Assembly: GCF_000003605.2 (NCBI RefSeq) | Contig: NW_003117443.1 | Coordinates: 61,571-102,610, forward strand | Direction of reading: 5' to 3' | DNA length: 41,040 bases | Source of the DNA: Saccoglossus kowalevskii | Lineage: Eukaryota; Hemichordata; Enteropneusta; Harrimaniidae | In this document: one piece after another, positions 13,001 through 25,000 of the stretch | How positions within the stretch are numbered: the first letter of the stretch is position 1 | Layout of the letters: every line of letters begins with the position of its first letter | Translations under genes and position numbers: made by a program | The notes under the pieces: generated by a model | Database searches by the model: none | What the model saw: the letters and a program-made list of their open reading frames with translations, nothing else | What the model was told of the DNA's origin: nothing

Positions 13001-14500
13001 TGACTGTAGCAATGCTGCATGGAAGTAGTCACCCGGGTAATTTCACGTAGCCAGCAAATAGAGTGCATAGATTGAAGCATCTACCTTCGCAGCCATAGTA
13101 CCAGGCGTCCCTCAAAGTTTAACTTCAGACTTCTCAGATTTCAAGGTTAAATGCTTAGTTTGGCTATGGTAGTCGCCATGGCCATGGCCATTATGATAAA
13201 TAAATACATAATTTCATCTCTTGCGTACAACACGTAAGATTGTTCAGACTATTTTTGACAAAGTCCAAAGACGATGGGAAAATTCTTCGCATACAGAAAA
13301 GCACAAAACGATAGAACATTTTAAATATATCAATAATTTTACCCGTTCATCCACTTTAATCTGTCCATGTCTCAAAACATTGTCAAAATGTTTACAGTCT
13401 GACTGTTTATATTGTGCATATAACATCGCACCTTGATGTGACTGTACGGTTGAAAATGGCAATAGTGCAATAGTAGGATGGTGTTACAAACACCACACAA
13501 ACTCTGAAGATTGGGAACAGTAAAAAGACACATGTTGAAGAAAATATGAATCTCATTAATAATACGTACCAACATGTCTGAGGTTCACAGTTGAACATGT
13601 GGACCAGAAGTAAACTGAAAATTAGAAAACAGAGGCGAAATAGCGATGGTTACAGGCGAGTGTGATACGCAGCATACAGGGGTAGCACCTACCCCACTGT
13701 TGATTACGATTTTAATATGTATCCGCCAGTCCAAAGCTTTACCGGGATCTTCTAGTTCTCAACATTGGATATGCCATCCAGTTACTGGAAGAGATTGACG
13801 AAGACACCAAAGTTAACCATTCATTTGTGATATTATGAGGGATGTGCATCTAGACAGGATGTTGTTGGGATAATACCTCCTCGATGTTCATTGGATTAAG
13901 TGATGTATGGAAGAAGCGTGGGGATTAAATACAGTGGCTAAGATTTTTTTAAATTTGAAGTCTGAAAACATAGAAGTGTATTTCGCAGCATGATGAAATG
14001 CAAGGTTATGAAACATGCATCTAATTGTGATAATAAGAAACCCAAAAATACCAAATTATAGCATTTTCCAATACAAGCGTAGTAGGTATGCTTCTATTCT
14101 GACAGTCTAAAGCATTGGTTAAAAAACATGGTTTGGATACATGATGGGAAAGGTAAACTAAAAACACTCATCCCATATGTTTCTTGAATCTGGGTGAATA
14201 GTGGTCTCAATTGTAGTGAAGATATTTCATCTACCTGGCTATTTGCCAGAGAGTGGACATTTTCCTTCAGCTTTGATAATATTTTTTTATTAAATGTATT
14301 TACTGTGTATACCCCATTCTATCTAGTCTAAGTGAAAAGCGTCCTCCAGTGTCCATTTATTAAATAAGGGAAACCTTATATATTGTGTTGTTGTGAATTA
14401 CCGTGTTTATTACTGCGTACATTTCCCTCATCACACCATTACATCTGTGGGGATATACTTTCTTACTAAAATATACATGCAAACGCAGACACAAGGCAGG
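7100..14500. other. Long stretch with no gene recognised
   Basis: Scattered open frames up to 99 codons (for example plus 10396-10695 and minus 7795-8085) lack motifs, consistent splice sites or homologues within the window. No RNA gene or clear mobile element was found. Distal regulatory sequence or degraded repeats are possible. Confidence 0.35.
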
Positions 14501-14504
14501 ATGT

Positions 14505-15255
14505 TGTTTATTTATTTATTCAATACACAGTTCAACGGGCAACCCCATTAACAGAACTGAAAAAATAAACAATACATAAAAAAAACATTCAAATACAAGA
14601 ATAAGCACATATACATCAAAATGACAAAGTAACAAAATAAAATTAAAAATATTTATACAGTACAGATATAAAACTGTATAAAGATGAATAAATATCACCA
14701 TTACATTTAAATGAAATGTTATTGAATAATGTCATACAGCTTAAAAGTGACGAATGCTTCCTGCAGTTGACTGATCCACAGTCAGGTTTAACAAATGGTT
14801 TGCGTCTCAAACACCGATTTGGAACATAAAAGACAATATTGGCAAGAATAGCAGGGCAGTCATAAGAAGAATTAACAATTTTATATAAAAAGAGAAGATC
14901 AAGAATATTTCGCCTAAAAAAGATAAAAGAGGAATGTTAAAAGTTTGCAATAAATAAGATAACATGAAATACAACAATACACACGTAACGTTATACATTA
15001 ATATTTAACAAATTTAAATTGCATATTTTCAATTTTGTTAGAAAGCCTTTTTTGATGAGGGGACCACACCACAGACCCATATTCAAGAATAGATCTGACA
15101 AGATACAAAGAAATAATTACAGAAATATCATTAAAGCTATAACAAGAACGTTTAATAAAACCCAGAGATTTTATGGCCATGGAAACAATAGATATGATAT
15201 ACTGAATTACAAATAAGGTGATTGACAACTAAAATGTTTCCTATTATATCTAAAA
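14505..15255 (-). mobile_element. LINE 3' fragment (Jockey/CR1-like C-terminus)
   Basis: Minus-strand frame at 14998-15228 reads KSLGFIKRSCYSFNDIS then SLYLVRSILEYGSVVWSP, the usual C-terminal part of Jockey/CR1-type reverse transcriptases. After a frameshift comes FLYKIVNSSYDCPAILANI followed by F.VPNRC, which continues the same domain. The element ends in (AATA)n at 14508-14520. It is 5'-truncated near 15250, typical of incomplete LINE insertion. Confidence 0.85.
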
Positions 15256-15533
15256 CATATAGAAATATTGCAGAAACTATTACATTTTTGCACATCCTTA
15301 GTTCCATGAACATTTTGTGTTGCCCTGGTAGTTCAATAATTGGGTCATCGCCATTTGCTGCTGTCTGAGAGCTGTACGTATTGAAAATAACCTAGTGGCA
15401 GTCGTTTAGTTTTGACGAGTACAGTTCCAGCATCATATCTCTGGTTTGTTTTAACCCGTCACATCACACACGTCTTACATAAGCAGACCCGAATCAAGAT
15501 GGTCAAATAGCGGCCATTTTAGTGTTTATCATA

Positions 15534-15850
15534 ATGGAAAATGGCATATCGCAGAAATGATGCTGCGGCTAGACTACAAGCCCCATAGGTACAAGTTATA
15601 GGTCCTGTCACATTGTGTTTTGAGGTGAGTGAATTGTAATGTTTCATTAATTTGAGGCTGCACTTGATGTTCACTGATTGTGGTATTTATGAATTAATTT
15701 TATTATTTTATTTTAATTTCAACACTGGATTATTTTACTAGATGGAAAATGGTTTATCGCAGAAATGATGCTGGGGCTAGACTCGAAGCCCCGTGGATGC
15801 AAGTTATATGTGTTGTTTCATTCAGTTTAGAGGTAATGGAATTGTTATGC
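15534..15850. repeat. Duplicated module of about 108 bp, 208 bp apart
   Basis: Copies start at 15534 and 15742 with atggaaaatgg--tatcgcag and aaatgatgctg-ggctagact. The second contains a GGGGCT...AGCCCC stem. Function unknown. Confidence 0.75.
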
Positions 15851-16560
15851 ATAATTATTCTAAGGTAGTTTAACAATAGTTTAACTATGTTTAATTGTTA
15901 TTAAAATACAGTATAATATTGGTAACTGAAATCTACACATGGTCACCGAGTGGGGTACAGATATCGGTTTAGTATATTGAAATTATTGAACACTTGGTGT
16001 TCTTTGCTTGTAATATTAGATTTGTTTATGTCTTTTAAAAGATATTTCTTTCTTTAGGAAATCGTGCCCTCACTTAACAGTAATTAGAATGAGTGGTTGT
16101 TTAAGGTGTTGTACATACATTCAAATGAGTATAGGAACAAATAATGCTGCAGGGTGTATTGGTAGGGGTGGAGGATTTCATGTTTGCAAGGACATGTAAT
16201 ATGCTATCTTGTTTTCAGGATGCAACCTGATCTGTTGATTTCTTGGGTGTTCAATTATGGATACAAACTTTGTGGTGGGTGAAAGATGTGTTGATTGGTT
16301 GCTGAGTCATTGTTTAGACACCCTGCAGCTTGAATCAGTATGGTCCCAATGAAAAATTGATACGGCGATGTCTTCTAAAAACATGGCATAACAATGATTT
16401 CTTTTTATTCATTACTGTTGAAGATCATGAGAACTAGCCATTGAATATGCTATCGGACAATGTATGCTGAACAACCTTTATATGAATATGAATTGGGAGC
16501 ATACTGTGACACCAAATCTAGTCGTTGTATTATCATGCTTCTAAAATAATGTTTTTAAAT
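15850..16560. other. No gene recognised
   Basis: AT-rich sequence beyond the truncated end of the pseudogene's exon 2; no conserved exon 3-5 found. Confidence 0.4.
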
Positions 16561-16561
16561 G

Positions 16562-19103
16562 TCTTCCCGATATCTGCTTAATGGCATCAGTAGCTAATTC
16601 TCAGATATAAGGAGCTCTAATCAATTGTTTGTGGATATTCTGTATTATATCTTGATGTTTTGGTTCATTTCGTTAATATATTCTTTCATATTAGTAATAA
16701 AAAATATACACTTGACATTATTGGATACCACTAAGGAATCTTGGGATAAACTTTCTTGATGTTTCTGGACCTCCTCCCTTGTTGGTAAGTGCACTCCCTG
16801 GATGTAAAATCCAATTATTCTATTTGGACACCCTTGTGTTCCTAGCAGAATATTTGGCGGAGTAAAATATGTTTCACAAATATCCATTAATTCATCGACT
16901 GTGGTTAATGCCACAATTTGAGTTTTGCGTTTCATAACAGTTGCGTTGTATAAAAACATCTTGTAGATGGAACGGTATTGTTACCAATGAACGATTCAGA
17001 AACATGGCATTCATAATACCACTCACAAAAAACGAGTACTGCTCACAGTGTCCACATGCATAATAGATTAAGGGGAAAAGATATCGCTTTGTTTGTTTAA
17101 TTTGTTTATTCTGTGCAACATCTTTGATACTTGTTGCTAATGTATTCAACGGTTGTAAATTCAGGTCACTCGAGTATTGACTGAATTTAACATGTGTAGG
17201 TGTCTTTTCGTTCCCGGGCCCAGTATAGACTTGCATGAAATCATTATTCATTGGCTTAATGGTTTTAAGGTTTTCAGCTGAGTAATTCTACAACATAATT
17301 ATAGAACAAATAAACAATAAAACGTGTTGATCATAATTCGAAAAAAATTGCAATGAAAATTGTGAATATATTAAATTGTATAATGGTCGGTCAACACCTC
17401 TATTACAACAATCCCATAACACTATAGTTCGTTTTCTTGATTCTTGATATGTGTGATGGCAAGATTTATGCGTAATTCAAAGATCACATGACCGCCTATT
17501 TTTCTGTCTGAAAAACTATTCAGGTTTTGTTCAGGCATGCTTGAGGGAAGGTTGAAGCTGTTTTAATTTTTCGTGTTCGGATGCCGAAAAAGATCAATGA
17601 AATATAAAAGAAATCGACGTACACATTTCTCCTATTTTGACTTATCATTGAAAAACTTTTGAAATTTTGTCCTGTTTTAGAATACGTCGATATTAAGATA
17701 TTATGATTTTTCTCTTTAGATTTCCTATTACATAAAAGCCCAATAGTCTAATGAAATTATAATGATACTTGCCGCTGATGACTACGTGTCGAACCTAGTA
17801 TTTTTTTAATGAGTAAAATGGGCATTTTTAGATAGAGCTTTCTAATGGATACATTTTAACACTTTAACCAGTCTTTATTTAGTCTATTTGTTGTGCTCCA
17901 TGTTTTATTGTGAAAGTTTATTTTGGAAGATGACATAAATTCAATTTAGCATTATATTGGCAGAATTGTATAATTCTAGGGCCACTTGTTTTTAAGCTAT
18001 AACATTGTAAGAATGGATAAATCTCCTTTATATCGTGATGCTATATTTATTTTATCCGTTGATTCAACTTAGCGCATGATATGTCTCATATTTCTACTTA
18101 ATAAACAGAGAACCTCATTTCACTAGACATTTAAATGCTAAGTCAATGTGAGCATTGCATTGAATTCAATAATTCAAATTCTAAAATTGTTTGGTTTGAC
18201 GTATGCCCTTAGTGAAATTACAAAACGTCATCATATGGCCACATAAAATACGAATGATATACCAATGGCGTTCCTGGTGCAATATCGCTATAATAAGTAG
18301 ACTGGCGGAATAGTTTCAAAAAGAGAAACATTGAAACTTGTGCTTTTAAGAACAGTCATCTTCTTCTATGTATAACAGTCATCTCTTCTATGTATAAATC
18401 CGTAAATGTAATTTCCATATAAAAAGTGATTACGAGATTACATTAACGGATGTGGTAACTTTTACTATGAAAACCTTAGCATCCCGTGGGCAGGCCAGTC
18501 ACACTGGTTCTCACTACAAGAGGTTACGATCCCCCTGCCAAATGCCAAGGAAAACTGAAACATATATATACATATTTACATGAAATATTGTCCACCTATA
18601 TGGATCTGTTTGAGCAGGAATTTTACGACCGTATGCCCTTACTGAAGTGAACCAAACTTATTACGTGGGAAGTTGTATTGTATTATATTGTATTGACACA
18701 CCAAGATAACATTAATTTCAATGCTAACTCTTCCCGACATGCAGTACATGTAGTAACGCAATCTAATATTAGAAAATGTATTTACACCCAAAGCACATTA
18801 TTCCATATTAATTCCATTCATGTTGTACATGTACTAGGGATTACCACTCACGAAATAAAAGTCAATGCGTATAATTACTACTAATGTAATTGTACATACA
18901 TTTACAATACGAGTGATTTTGTTAGGCTCCATTGAAAAAAAAATTGCTAAACATGCTACACGCACAATTGATTGAAGTTGTGTGTATCCTTACCTTACTT
19001 GATTCGTATAGGGTGTGAAAGATCCTAGATGAGCGACCACTCTTAGTCGACAAATAGTAATAGACTAATACACAAACACACACCAACGCGATAATTTCGT
19101 CAT
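16562..19103 (-). pseudogene. Decayed O-fucosyltransferase-like gene copy (exons 1-2 only)
   Basis: Exon 1 counterpart at 18994-19103: the ATG aligns, but a net 4-base loss shifts the frame and brings an early stop, while the donor region AAG|GTAAGG remains. Exon 2 counterpart at 16562-17287: same acceptor, one stem unit, then an open stretch with YLFPLIYYACGHCEQYSFF and NRSLVTIPFH. A frameshift follows near 16950, and about a dozen residues are lost where the intact copy reads DLRDKALMTYHGY. Homology stops at 16562, before the HWR motif and donor, and no exons 3-5 are found downstream. Sequence upstream of its ATG no longer matches the conserved promoter block. It is a non-functional relic, head-to-tail behind the distal exon 5'. 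Confidence 0.8.
17790..18993. repeat. Intron-1 module, copy 2 (in pseudogene)
   Basis: Aligns with 345-1420 over most of its length, including gacataaattcaatttagca and cttcccgacatgcagtacat. It lies between the pseudogene's exon 1 and exon 2 counterparts. Confidence 0.75.
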
Positions 19104-19124
19104 GGGTACTAACTTTGGATTTGG

Positions 19125-19977
19125 AAAAACGAGATACCTGTAATTTTTATTTGCTCAATCAAATTGTAATTCCTACCGGCGCAAGCATTTAGCTTGATTG
19201 GTTTGAGTTCCGAGACCACCCAACATTTATCTGAACTTGCTAGGTAAATCTATCCCGGATTGGAAGAAAGGTGGACTACAGCTACGATCCCACCTTCTCG
19301 GGTAGAACCAATGCCGTCTCCAAATGGTTTTATCCTGTGTTTGCGTTTCCTACAGAACCGCATGTTTCCCGAACATTGAGAAATATAGGATGTAAATCAA
19401 TTAAAAGTATCTGTTACAATGAAATAAAAGTCACTGGCGGACAGTGAGATGCCGTTTTTTTTATTTTGCTTGGCTGGGATAAGGCAGTTCAAAAATTAGT
19501 AGATGAAGGAACATGCTTCAAATTTGAAATTACCAATTGGATTAAATGATGATCATAAGCATAACAATGATACCTGAAATGTTGTTTCAATTGGTTGATA
19601 AAATATTATGAGGTTATTACGAGGATACCTTAAAGTATGCACGAAGACATTACAGCGGGAGTATTGTCCCCATAATAACCTTATTATTATACAACTTTTC
19701 CTTCCAAGGATACATCATGGGAATGCCGAAATCCAAAACGTTTAGAACAGAATCAGCAAACGTCTTTGTGTGGAGTCCGTTCAAACCCTGGTGGCAGCCA
19801 AGTTTCCTTTTATGGTAGGATGAATATACCCCGTAAAATACCGAAAAATTACGGCACGCTGTAACTTTTGGCGTTACGGTGACAGATGTATAATAACATA
19901 TAATACTACATCTGTCTACAAAAACTATCCTGTGATTCTGTCTGACTTTCTATTTGGTGTCTGAATATAATTAATTA
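19125..19977. other. Spacer between gene ends; hairpin at 19881-19916
   Basis: Separates the distal exon 5' from the decayed gene copy. It contains GACAGATGTA...TACATCTGTC, a perfect 10-bp inverted repeat with a 16-base loop, just beyond the stop codon on the minus strand. No gene seen. A gattggtttgagttccgagacc stretch near 19200 looks faintly like an RNA polymerase III B box but has no tRNA fold. Confidence 0.5.
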
Positions 19978-20123
19978 CTATTTCATCCAAACACCAAGTT
20001 TTTTAACAGACTCCGGATACCCCGGTAATTGTGATAAGATGATTGTTGAATTGTTTGCTACTCGAAAGAAATCAACAAAAGTGGACCACACCGAAGAACT
20101 GCTTTTAATGAAGTACGTTGATC
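19978..20123 (-). CDS. Exon 5', distal duplicate of exon 5, with stop codon
   Basis: 146 bp, identical in length and phase to the proximal exon 5, after a TTTTTTCAG acceptor. The text runs STYFIKSSSSVWSTFVDFFR to ...KKLGVWMK-stop. It is open, and the structural residues YF.KS....WST.V.FFRV and LPGYPE.VKKL are kept, which suggests selection rather than decay. No exon 1-3 copies lie between it and the proximal exon 5. Confidence 0.65.
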
Positions 20124-20526
20124 CTGAAAAAATAAACGAAAATAATACAGCGATCAGTTTATACTCATTTACGTGTTCATGTACACACATAACAAAAGCT
20201 TCATTATTGGTGGTATTGCTAGTTTGGCGTTGCTAATAAATACAGTATATGCTAGGTTGGACTAAAAGTATGAGACAATCAAGGTTATTGGTAAAGCGGT
20301 CACATGATTTGTTCTTACTCAGCATATTTCTTGTCCCTGGCGTAATTTTGTGTGTCACAGGATTCTGATGTCATAACATCCGGGACATTTTGAGTGTTGC
20401 AGACGATAAAAGGATGGATGACACTTTCAATATGTTCATTTTTAAACTGGGAATTAGTTTACGGACTTGTTATTTTGTTTCGGGATAATAAAACAGTTAT
20501 TGTATTTGGCGTCTGCCAAAATCGAA

Positions 20527-20649
20527 TGGCTGTTACTTTTTGGCTTTGGCCAATAACAGCCACTTAGAGACAGTTCCTGATAACTGTCTAATATTTACCC
20601 CTTTGTGGAAATTATTTTTATTTTTTGTTAAATGAGGAAATATTAGACA
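20527..20649. repeat. Cluster of three palindromes in intron 4'
   Basis: TGGCTGTTA (20527-20535) pairs with 20554-20562. AGACAGTT (20568-20575) pairs with AACTGTCT (20582-20589). TGTCTAATATTT (20585-20596) pairs with AAATATTAGACA (20638-20649). All three are perfect and the second and third overlap. Confidence 0.85.
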
Positions 20650-20871
20650 CAATAACTTAACAAACTATTTTAAACTTGAATCACTGCTTCTGACTGGAAC
20701 TCCCTTCCACTCTAATGCAAAACAATAAACGCTGCCATGTCGCATCAAGACATTATCAGGAGAATATATTCCACGAATCTCTGTAGTCATTTGCAAGATG
20801 TCGAGTGTCATTAAAATGTGTGGTATAGTATACTTGCCAATCAATCACGCTACAAATAATTTTTTACTTAC

Positions 20872-20995
20872 TTTGAGCAATCTCCTGGTCCACCAAAGAA
20901 TATACATAATTATCGTTTTTGTATTTCTCTGGTAATGTGATATCGATTGCCTCTTTCGTGCCAGGCAATGTTTTCTTCATAACATTGATGAATTC
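20872..20995 (-). CDS. Exon 4', distal duplicate of exon 4
   Basis: 124 bp, the same length and phase as the proximal exon, between AATTACAG and GTAAGT. It encodes EFINVMKKTLPGTKEAIDIT followed by LPEKYKNDNYVYSLVDQEIA and Q. The frame is open and both splice sites are good, so it could be spliced to exon 3 in place of the proximal pair. Alternatively it is the surviving end of a deleted neighbouring gene. Confidence 0.65.
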
Positions 20996-21610
20996 CTGTA
21001 ATTATTTAACCATAATATTAACGTCACATTCTTAATTCTCAAAATGTTCTTGTATACCTAAGTACATATATTCTCAGATACATTATTCATACAATTATTA
21101 ATTAGCGGACTGTACACACGTTTATTTATTAGTTCAATCACATTAATTAATCATAAATAGATCACCTGGGCCTTTGTTTGTTGAGACAATCATCCCATTT
21201 CCTCCCCTCCCATCAACATTAAATATGGCCAATGATAAAGGCGTAGTGAACTTAGTCAAATACCAATCGATCGGTATCCATTGTGACCTCATAATAGGAG
21301 AATATTCACAACATGCCACATGTACTGTTTGCTCTGGTCACTTGATTATGCCGGGGATTACGTAACGTGGCACATAGTGTTTGTCATTTCGATACGGATA
21401 AGATTTACTCAATAGTGAAGAGAATTAATATTATTAAATAATATCACTCAATGCCGATTTTGTCGTAATATATACAGCGCCCTCGTTACGACAACTGGTG
21501 GTTGCCGAAAAGTAGTTGTCATCTCGGAGTTAGCGAAATAAGAATTAGTGGAAAAGATAATGTTAAAAGTAAAAAAAACCAAATACTTTTGTTTGTACGT
21601 GTATGAGTAG

Positions 21611-21616
21611 TTTATT
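21611..21616 (-). terminator. Possible polyadenylation signal AATAAA
   Basis: Canonical hexamer on the minus strand about 285 bp past the proximal stop codon; position fits a 3' UTR but use is unproven. Confidence 0.3.
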
Positions 21617-21898
21617 TCAGCAAGAATATTGCATGGAATACATGATATTAGGTTGAGCACAAATACAAGACATAGATAGTACAATATTTGACAAATATTG
21701 ATTTCAGTATTCAATTAAACATTAACACTGTTATTAGGAAAAATAAGAACATAAACTATTTCCCTGGTTTTTGTCAACGTGTACTTTAAATAACTACCAT
21801 TTCCCTAGTAAAATTCAATGTGTTCATTGCATGAGAGTCACAAATGCAAGTTGTTGAAACATTTTAGAAGCTTATGTTACTTTAACTTCACTGTGTTA

Positions 21899-22044
21899 TT
21901 AAATCCAGATATGAAGTTTCTTTACAGCTTCAGGATAGCCTGGCAGATCTCGCATGTCTATTGTTGGTTTATTGGTCAACACTCGAAAGAAAGCTACTAA
22001 TGTAGACCACGTGGAAAACCCGCTTTTAACGAAGTAGTCTGATC
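21899..22044 (-). CDS. Exon 5, proximal copy, with stop codon
   Basis: 146 bp after a T-rich tract ending TTTTTTTTAG. The split codon with exon 4 gives R, followed by SDYFVKSGFSTWSTLVAFFR and ending ...KKLHIWI-stop. The aromatic/serine-rich YFVKSGFSTWST stretch resembles the closing segment of POFUT-like enzymes. A possible AATAAA polyadenylation signal (minus strand) lies at 21611-21616, about 285 bp beyond the stop. Confidence 0.72.
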
Positions 22045-25000
22045 CTAAAAAAAACATAGTAAGTAAAATAATGGTTAACCTTTTTGTAACGATATAGCTG
22101 CTAGATGAAATTTGGTCATTAATAGCACGAATTTCAACCAAAAACTAATCAAGTCTGCACATTATACCAAAGCATTTCATTGAAATATGTTTAATAGTAC
22201 ATGAGAAACAAGTAAAAATGTTTAAATTTGGTTAAATAATATGCAAATTAGGTAATAAACATGCACAGAATTGGACTGGACTATGTACCAGGTTTTATTG
22301 AAATGTGTTTAATACATGAGAAACACATGAAAATGATTAAATTTGGTTAATTATTCAGCAAATTAGGTATCATTATGCACTGATTTCAACCAAGAACTAA
22401 TCAAGTCTGCGCATTATTTCAGAGCAGTTATGTACAACATTTCATTGAAATATGTTGAATAGTACATGAAAAAACGAGTAAAAATGCCTAAATTTGGTTA
22501 AATAATATGCTAATTAGGTAATTATTATGCATGTCATTTCAACCAAGAACTAATCAGGTCTGGGCATTATCCTATGTATCAAGTTTCGTTGAAATCTGTT
22601 TAGTAGTACATGAGAAACAAATGCTCAAAATCGGTTAATTGGTTTGCGAATTTCAACTAAAAACTAATCAGGTCTGCGGATTGTCCCGATCATCTATATA
22701 CCACGTTTTATTGAAATCTGTTCAACAATACATGAAAAATAGATACAAATGCTTAAATTTGTTAATTAAGATGCAATTTATGTAATTAATATGAACGGAT
22801 TTCAACCAAAAACTAATCAAATCTGAGCATTATCCCAGAGCATCTATGTAAAAAGTTTCATCAAAATCTGATAATTGGTTCTTGACATATAAGTGGAACA
22901 GACGCATAGATACACTAACCACAAATATTGTCATTGCGTGCTTCGCACATGGGAATCAAAGACGACTAATCACACAGAGATCTTTAAACTTTTATCGGGA
23001 CGTGAATATATCTAATCATACAGGCAAAAATAATTTAAAACTTACTTTGGCATATTTCCTGGTCGACCAATGAATATACGTAATTGTCGCTTTTATATTT
23101 TTCTGGCAATATGATATCACTTGCATCTTTCGTAGAATGAAATCTTCTTTTGATAATATTGATGATTGCCTGTAATTGTTTGATCATAGTAGTCTTCTTA
23201 TGTTCTACTTCTTACTCGTAAAAAGGCTTATTCAATGGAACTAAGATACAAACTTAATAGTTGAGTACTGCCTAATTGTGCTGTACTGAACCTGGCCCAT
23301 ACAAACAATTTAGGTCAGGGTAAACTATTTGAAATCATGGAGATGGCTGAAAAGTTTTAACCACTAAAAGCATATATGTGATATTGAGCAAACTCCAGAA
23401 AGAATAATACTAAAGTATAGTAATAAATTATAAACAAAACAGAGTTTAAGTAGTAACTTGAAGTCGCACTTTATTCATGTACATATCAGTAAACTACATG
23501 TTTCTTTCAAGCACAAACCCCCATTTAGTGGAGAAAAAACGACGTATGTGAACCACACTGGCACAATCACATGATCACTGTTCGTAGTTTGATATCATTG
23601 TAACCTTCTCGTTTCTGGTCATTGTGTTCTGGGCGATGAATAAAAAAAGGACTGGAGGAATTATTACTGCATTTCTGGTTTCAACAGCGTAATAAACTCC
23701 ATAAACATTTCCTGCTATTTTATTGCTTGTAAATGGTCTTGTCATAATTTCAGTCTGTATCTTGTTATATACTTGTGCCAGCATATGTGCTGCTGGTTTG
23801 CATATCTGTGGGATTGTTTTCTGCAGCATTGTGTGAATTTTAACCTCTTGTCATGGTTCAGCATATCCAAACGTCTAACAGGGTGCATCCCCTTCATAAT
23901 AAACATTTCCAAAAAACACTTGTTTGTCCTCATCACAACAAGTTTGTGGAAATAAATCATACACGGTATAGTGTAACTGGCGTACCAGTGGATGAATGAT
24001 GAAGGCTTGTATGTGAAAATACAATATTTATCAATGAGTTTTGCTATTGAAATAGCATCACACTGCACTCGCTGCTTGTCTTGAGATCGTTTGATGATTG
24101 TAAAAAGTGGAATATAATGTTTGCATAATAATACCACGTTCATAAACTAACTTTATCAACACCACTAGTACTCAAATAAGATATATTTGCTGTCTAATTG
24201 AGATTAGGATTATCATGCTGAGCTAATATCACTTATCACCATCAGAGACATTACATGTAAAATTCTGCTTCTGAATAAAAATCTATATGTCTATATGTAG
24301 TTTGTTCGTGTAATTTTTTCAGTCATGCTCCTGCATACAATGAGAGATTTTTTGGTAAAGAGCGGGTCACGGGTGTGTCAGAATTTCTTTCCTCTGACAT
24401 CTCCAATATGTGTTTTGGTAAACAAAACAGACGAAACGATGCGCCAATCATAGATCTAATCAGTACATTCTGATGGAACATTTCAAGATGATTACCCCGA
24501 CTTGCGTGCTAATGCAAACACCAGGGCGTGTACCTGGCATCACTCAAACGCAAGGACGCATTTCTTCAAGCACAGATTCACCACAAAAACTTGATGTCCT
24601 ATGCTTCATGATTCAAGAGATAACTTATCAATCCAAGGTCTACTCACTCAGGCTGAACATAGCACCATGTGGTTTCATGATGCGACTGGTTGTAAAAATC
24701 AGGTGGCTGCTTAGCAACTGATGAATGTAGATTCATATCTTGACTAAGGAGTAGGAAGAAGTGCTACTAGCAAACATCTTCCAAAAATTAAGCATTTTGC
24801 ACTTCTAAAGTTCCATAGTAATAAGAAGTTGTTCCCAATCACTGTCCATAATCTTGTATTTGGGGGGGGGGTATTGCATGCAACAAGGCGAAATAAGACT
24901 GTTGCAAGAGCTGTGCACCAAAATCAGACTTCTGTAAGCATTGTTATACTCCAGACCAAAGGTGCAACTCTCATGTGAATTGTTGGAATGACTTCATTCA

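Noticed and set aside
19170-19330. Possible tRNA or tRNA-derived SINE (gagttccgagacc resembling a B box)
   Set aside because: No matching A box, acceptor stem or anticodon arm could be drawn.
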